This document shows, in pieces, positions 36,716-36,754 of a stretch of 36,754 nt of DNA (positions within the stretch are counted from its first letter, which is position 1; every line of letters starts with the position of its first letter). The stretch is from Pseudomonadota bacterium (GTDB lineage Bacteria > Pseudomonadota > Gammaproteobacteria > Xanthomonadales > Xanthomonadaceae), in contig JAFEFT010000017.1 of the NCBI GenBank assembly GCA_018240435.1, forward strand, positions 83,227-119,980, given 5' to 3'. Made by a program: the position numbers and the translations under genes. The notes beneath the pieces are model-generated. The model saw only the letters and a list, made by a program, of their open reading frames with translations. It had not been told where the DNA came from and ran no database searches.

Positions 36716-36754
36716 GGGAATCGGGACTCGGGACTCGGGACTCGGGAATCGGGA
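36716..36754. repeat. 7-bp repeat array running off the right edge
   Basis: GGGAATC, three GGGACTC, GGGAATC and a partial unit follow the mrp stop codon after 6 nt. It is the same family as the array at 28163. Its end is not in the window. Confidence 0.9.

Overview
The window is GC-rich chromosomal DNA from a gammaproteobacterium, most likely of the Lysobacterales (Xanthomonadales). The reasons are gene order (rne/rluC, pcnB-folK-panBCD, queG/nnrD-tsaE-amiB, metG/mrp), an Rrf2-type regulator heading a sufB...sufC-sufD-sufS operon, and GGGAATC/GGGACTC heptanucleotide arrays like those common in that order. Nearly all of it is housekeeping sequence. There is no phage, insertion sequence, CRISPR array or rRNA. 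Genus-level placement is not possible from sequence reading alone.

Layout. 1-3058 is RNase E (minus strand, C-terminus beyond the left edge), divergent from rluC across a long leader. A tRNA-Glu(CTC) gene follows, then a plus-strand block of pcnB, folK, panB, panC and panD, and a sulfotransferase-like gene with a glycan-locus type C-terminal motif. queG (minus) is divergent from nnrD-tsaE-amidase (plus) across 22 bp. The minus-strand suf operon (15028-20873) reads regulator, sufB, a 77-aa small protein, a nucleotidyltransferase, sufC, sufD, sufS. From 21131 the plus strand carries glutathione peroxidase, a DUF2652-type cyclase-like protein, a SlyD-like FKBP, a repeat-filled spacer, the ABC-F ATPase Uup and a cold-shock protein with a clear terminator. 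A minus-strand lipoprotein/cytochrome pair, tcdA, tatD (whose leader is a 7-bp repeat array), glutaryl-CoA dehydrogenase, a GNAT acetyltransferase with a truncated glutathione-transferase remnant, a fused E1 alpha/beta 2-oxoacid dehydrogenase, metG (minus) and mrp/apbC (plus) complete the window.

How the genes work together. Several belong to RNA metabolism and tRNA or rRNA modification (rne, pcnB, rluC, queG, tsaE, tcdA, metG, tRNA-Glu). Others serve Fe-S cluster assembly and use (suf, queG, mrp), vitamin synthesis (folK, panBCD) and envelope maintenance (amidase, lipoprotein).

The most notable feature is a two-gene nucleotidyltransferase plus small-partner module, resembling a toxin-antitoxin or MNT-type pair, placed between sufB and sufC. 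Every junction overlaps or is separated by at most 3 nt, so the pair is built into an Fe-S operon. Also notable are repeat elements in spacers and inside the coding sequence of metG, and a compact bidirectional promoter that may give two leaderless mRNAs.
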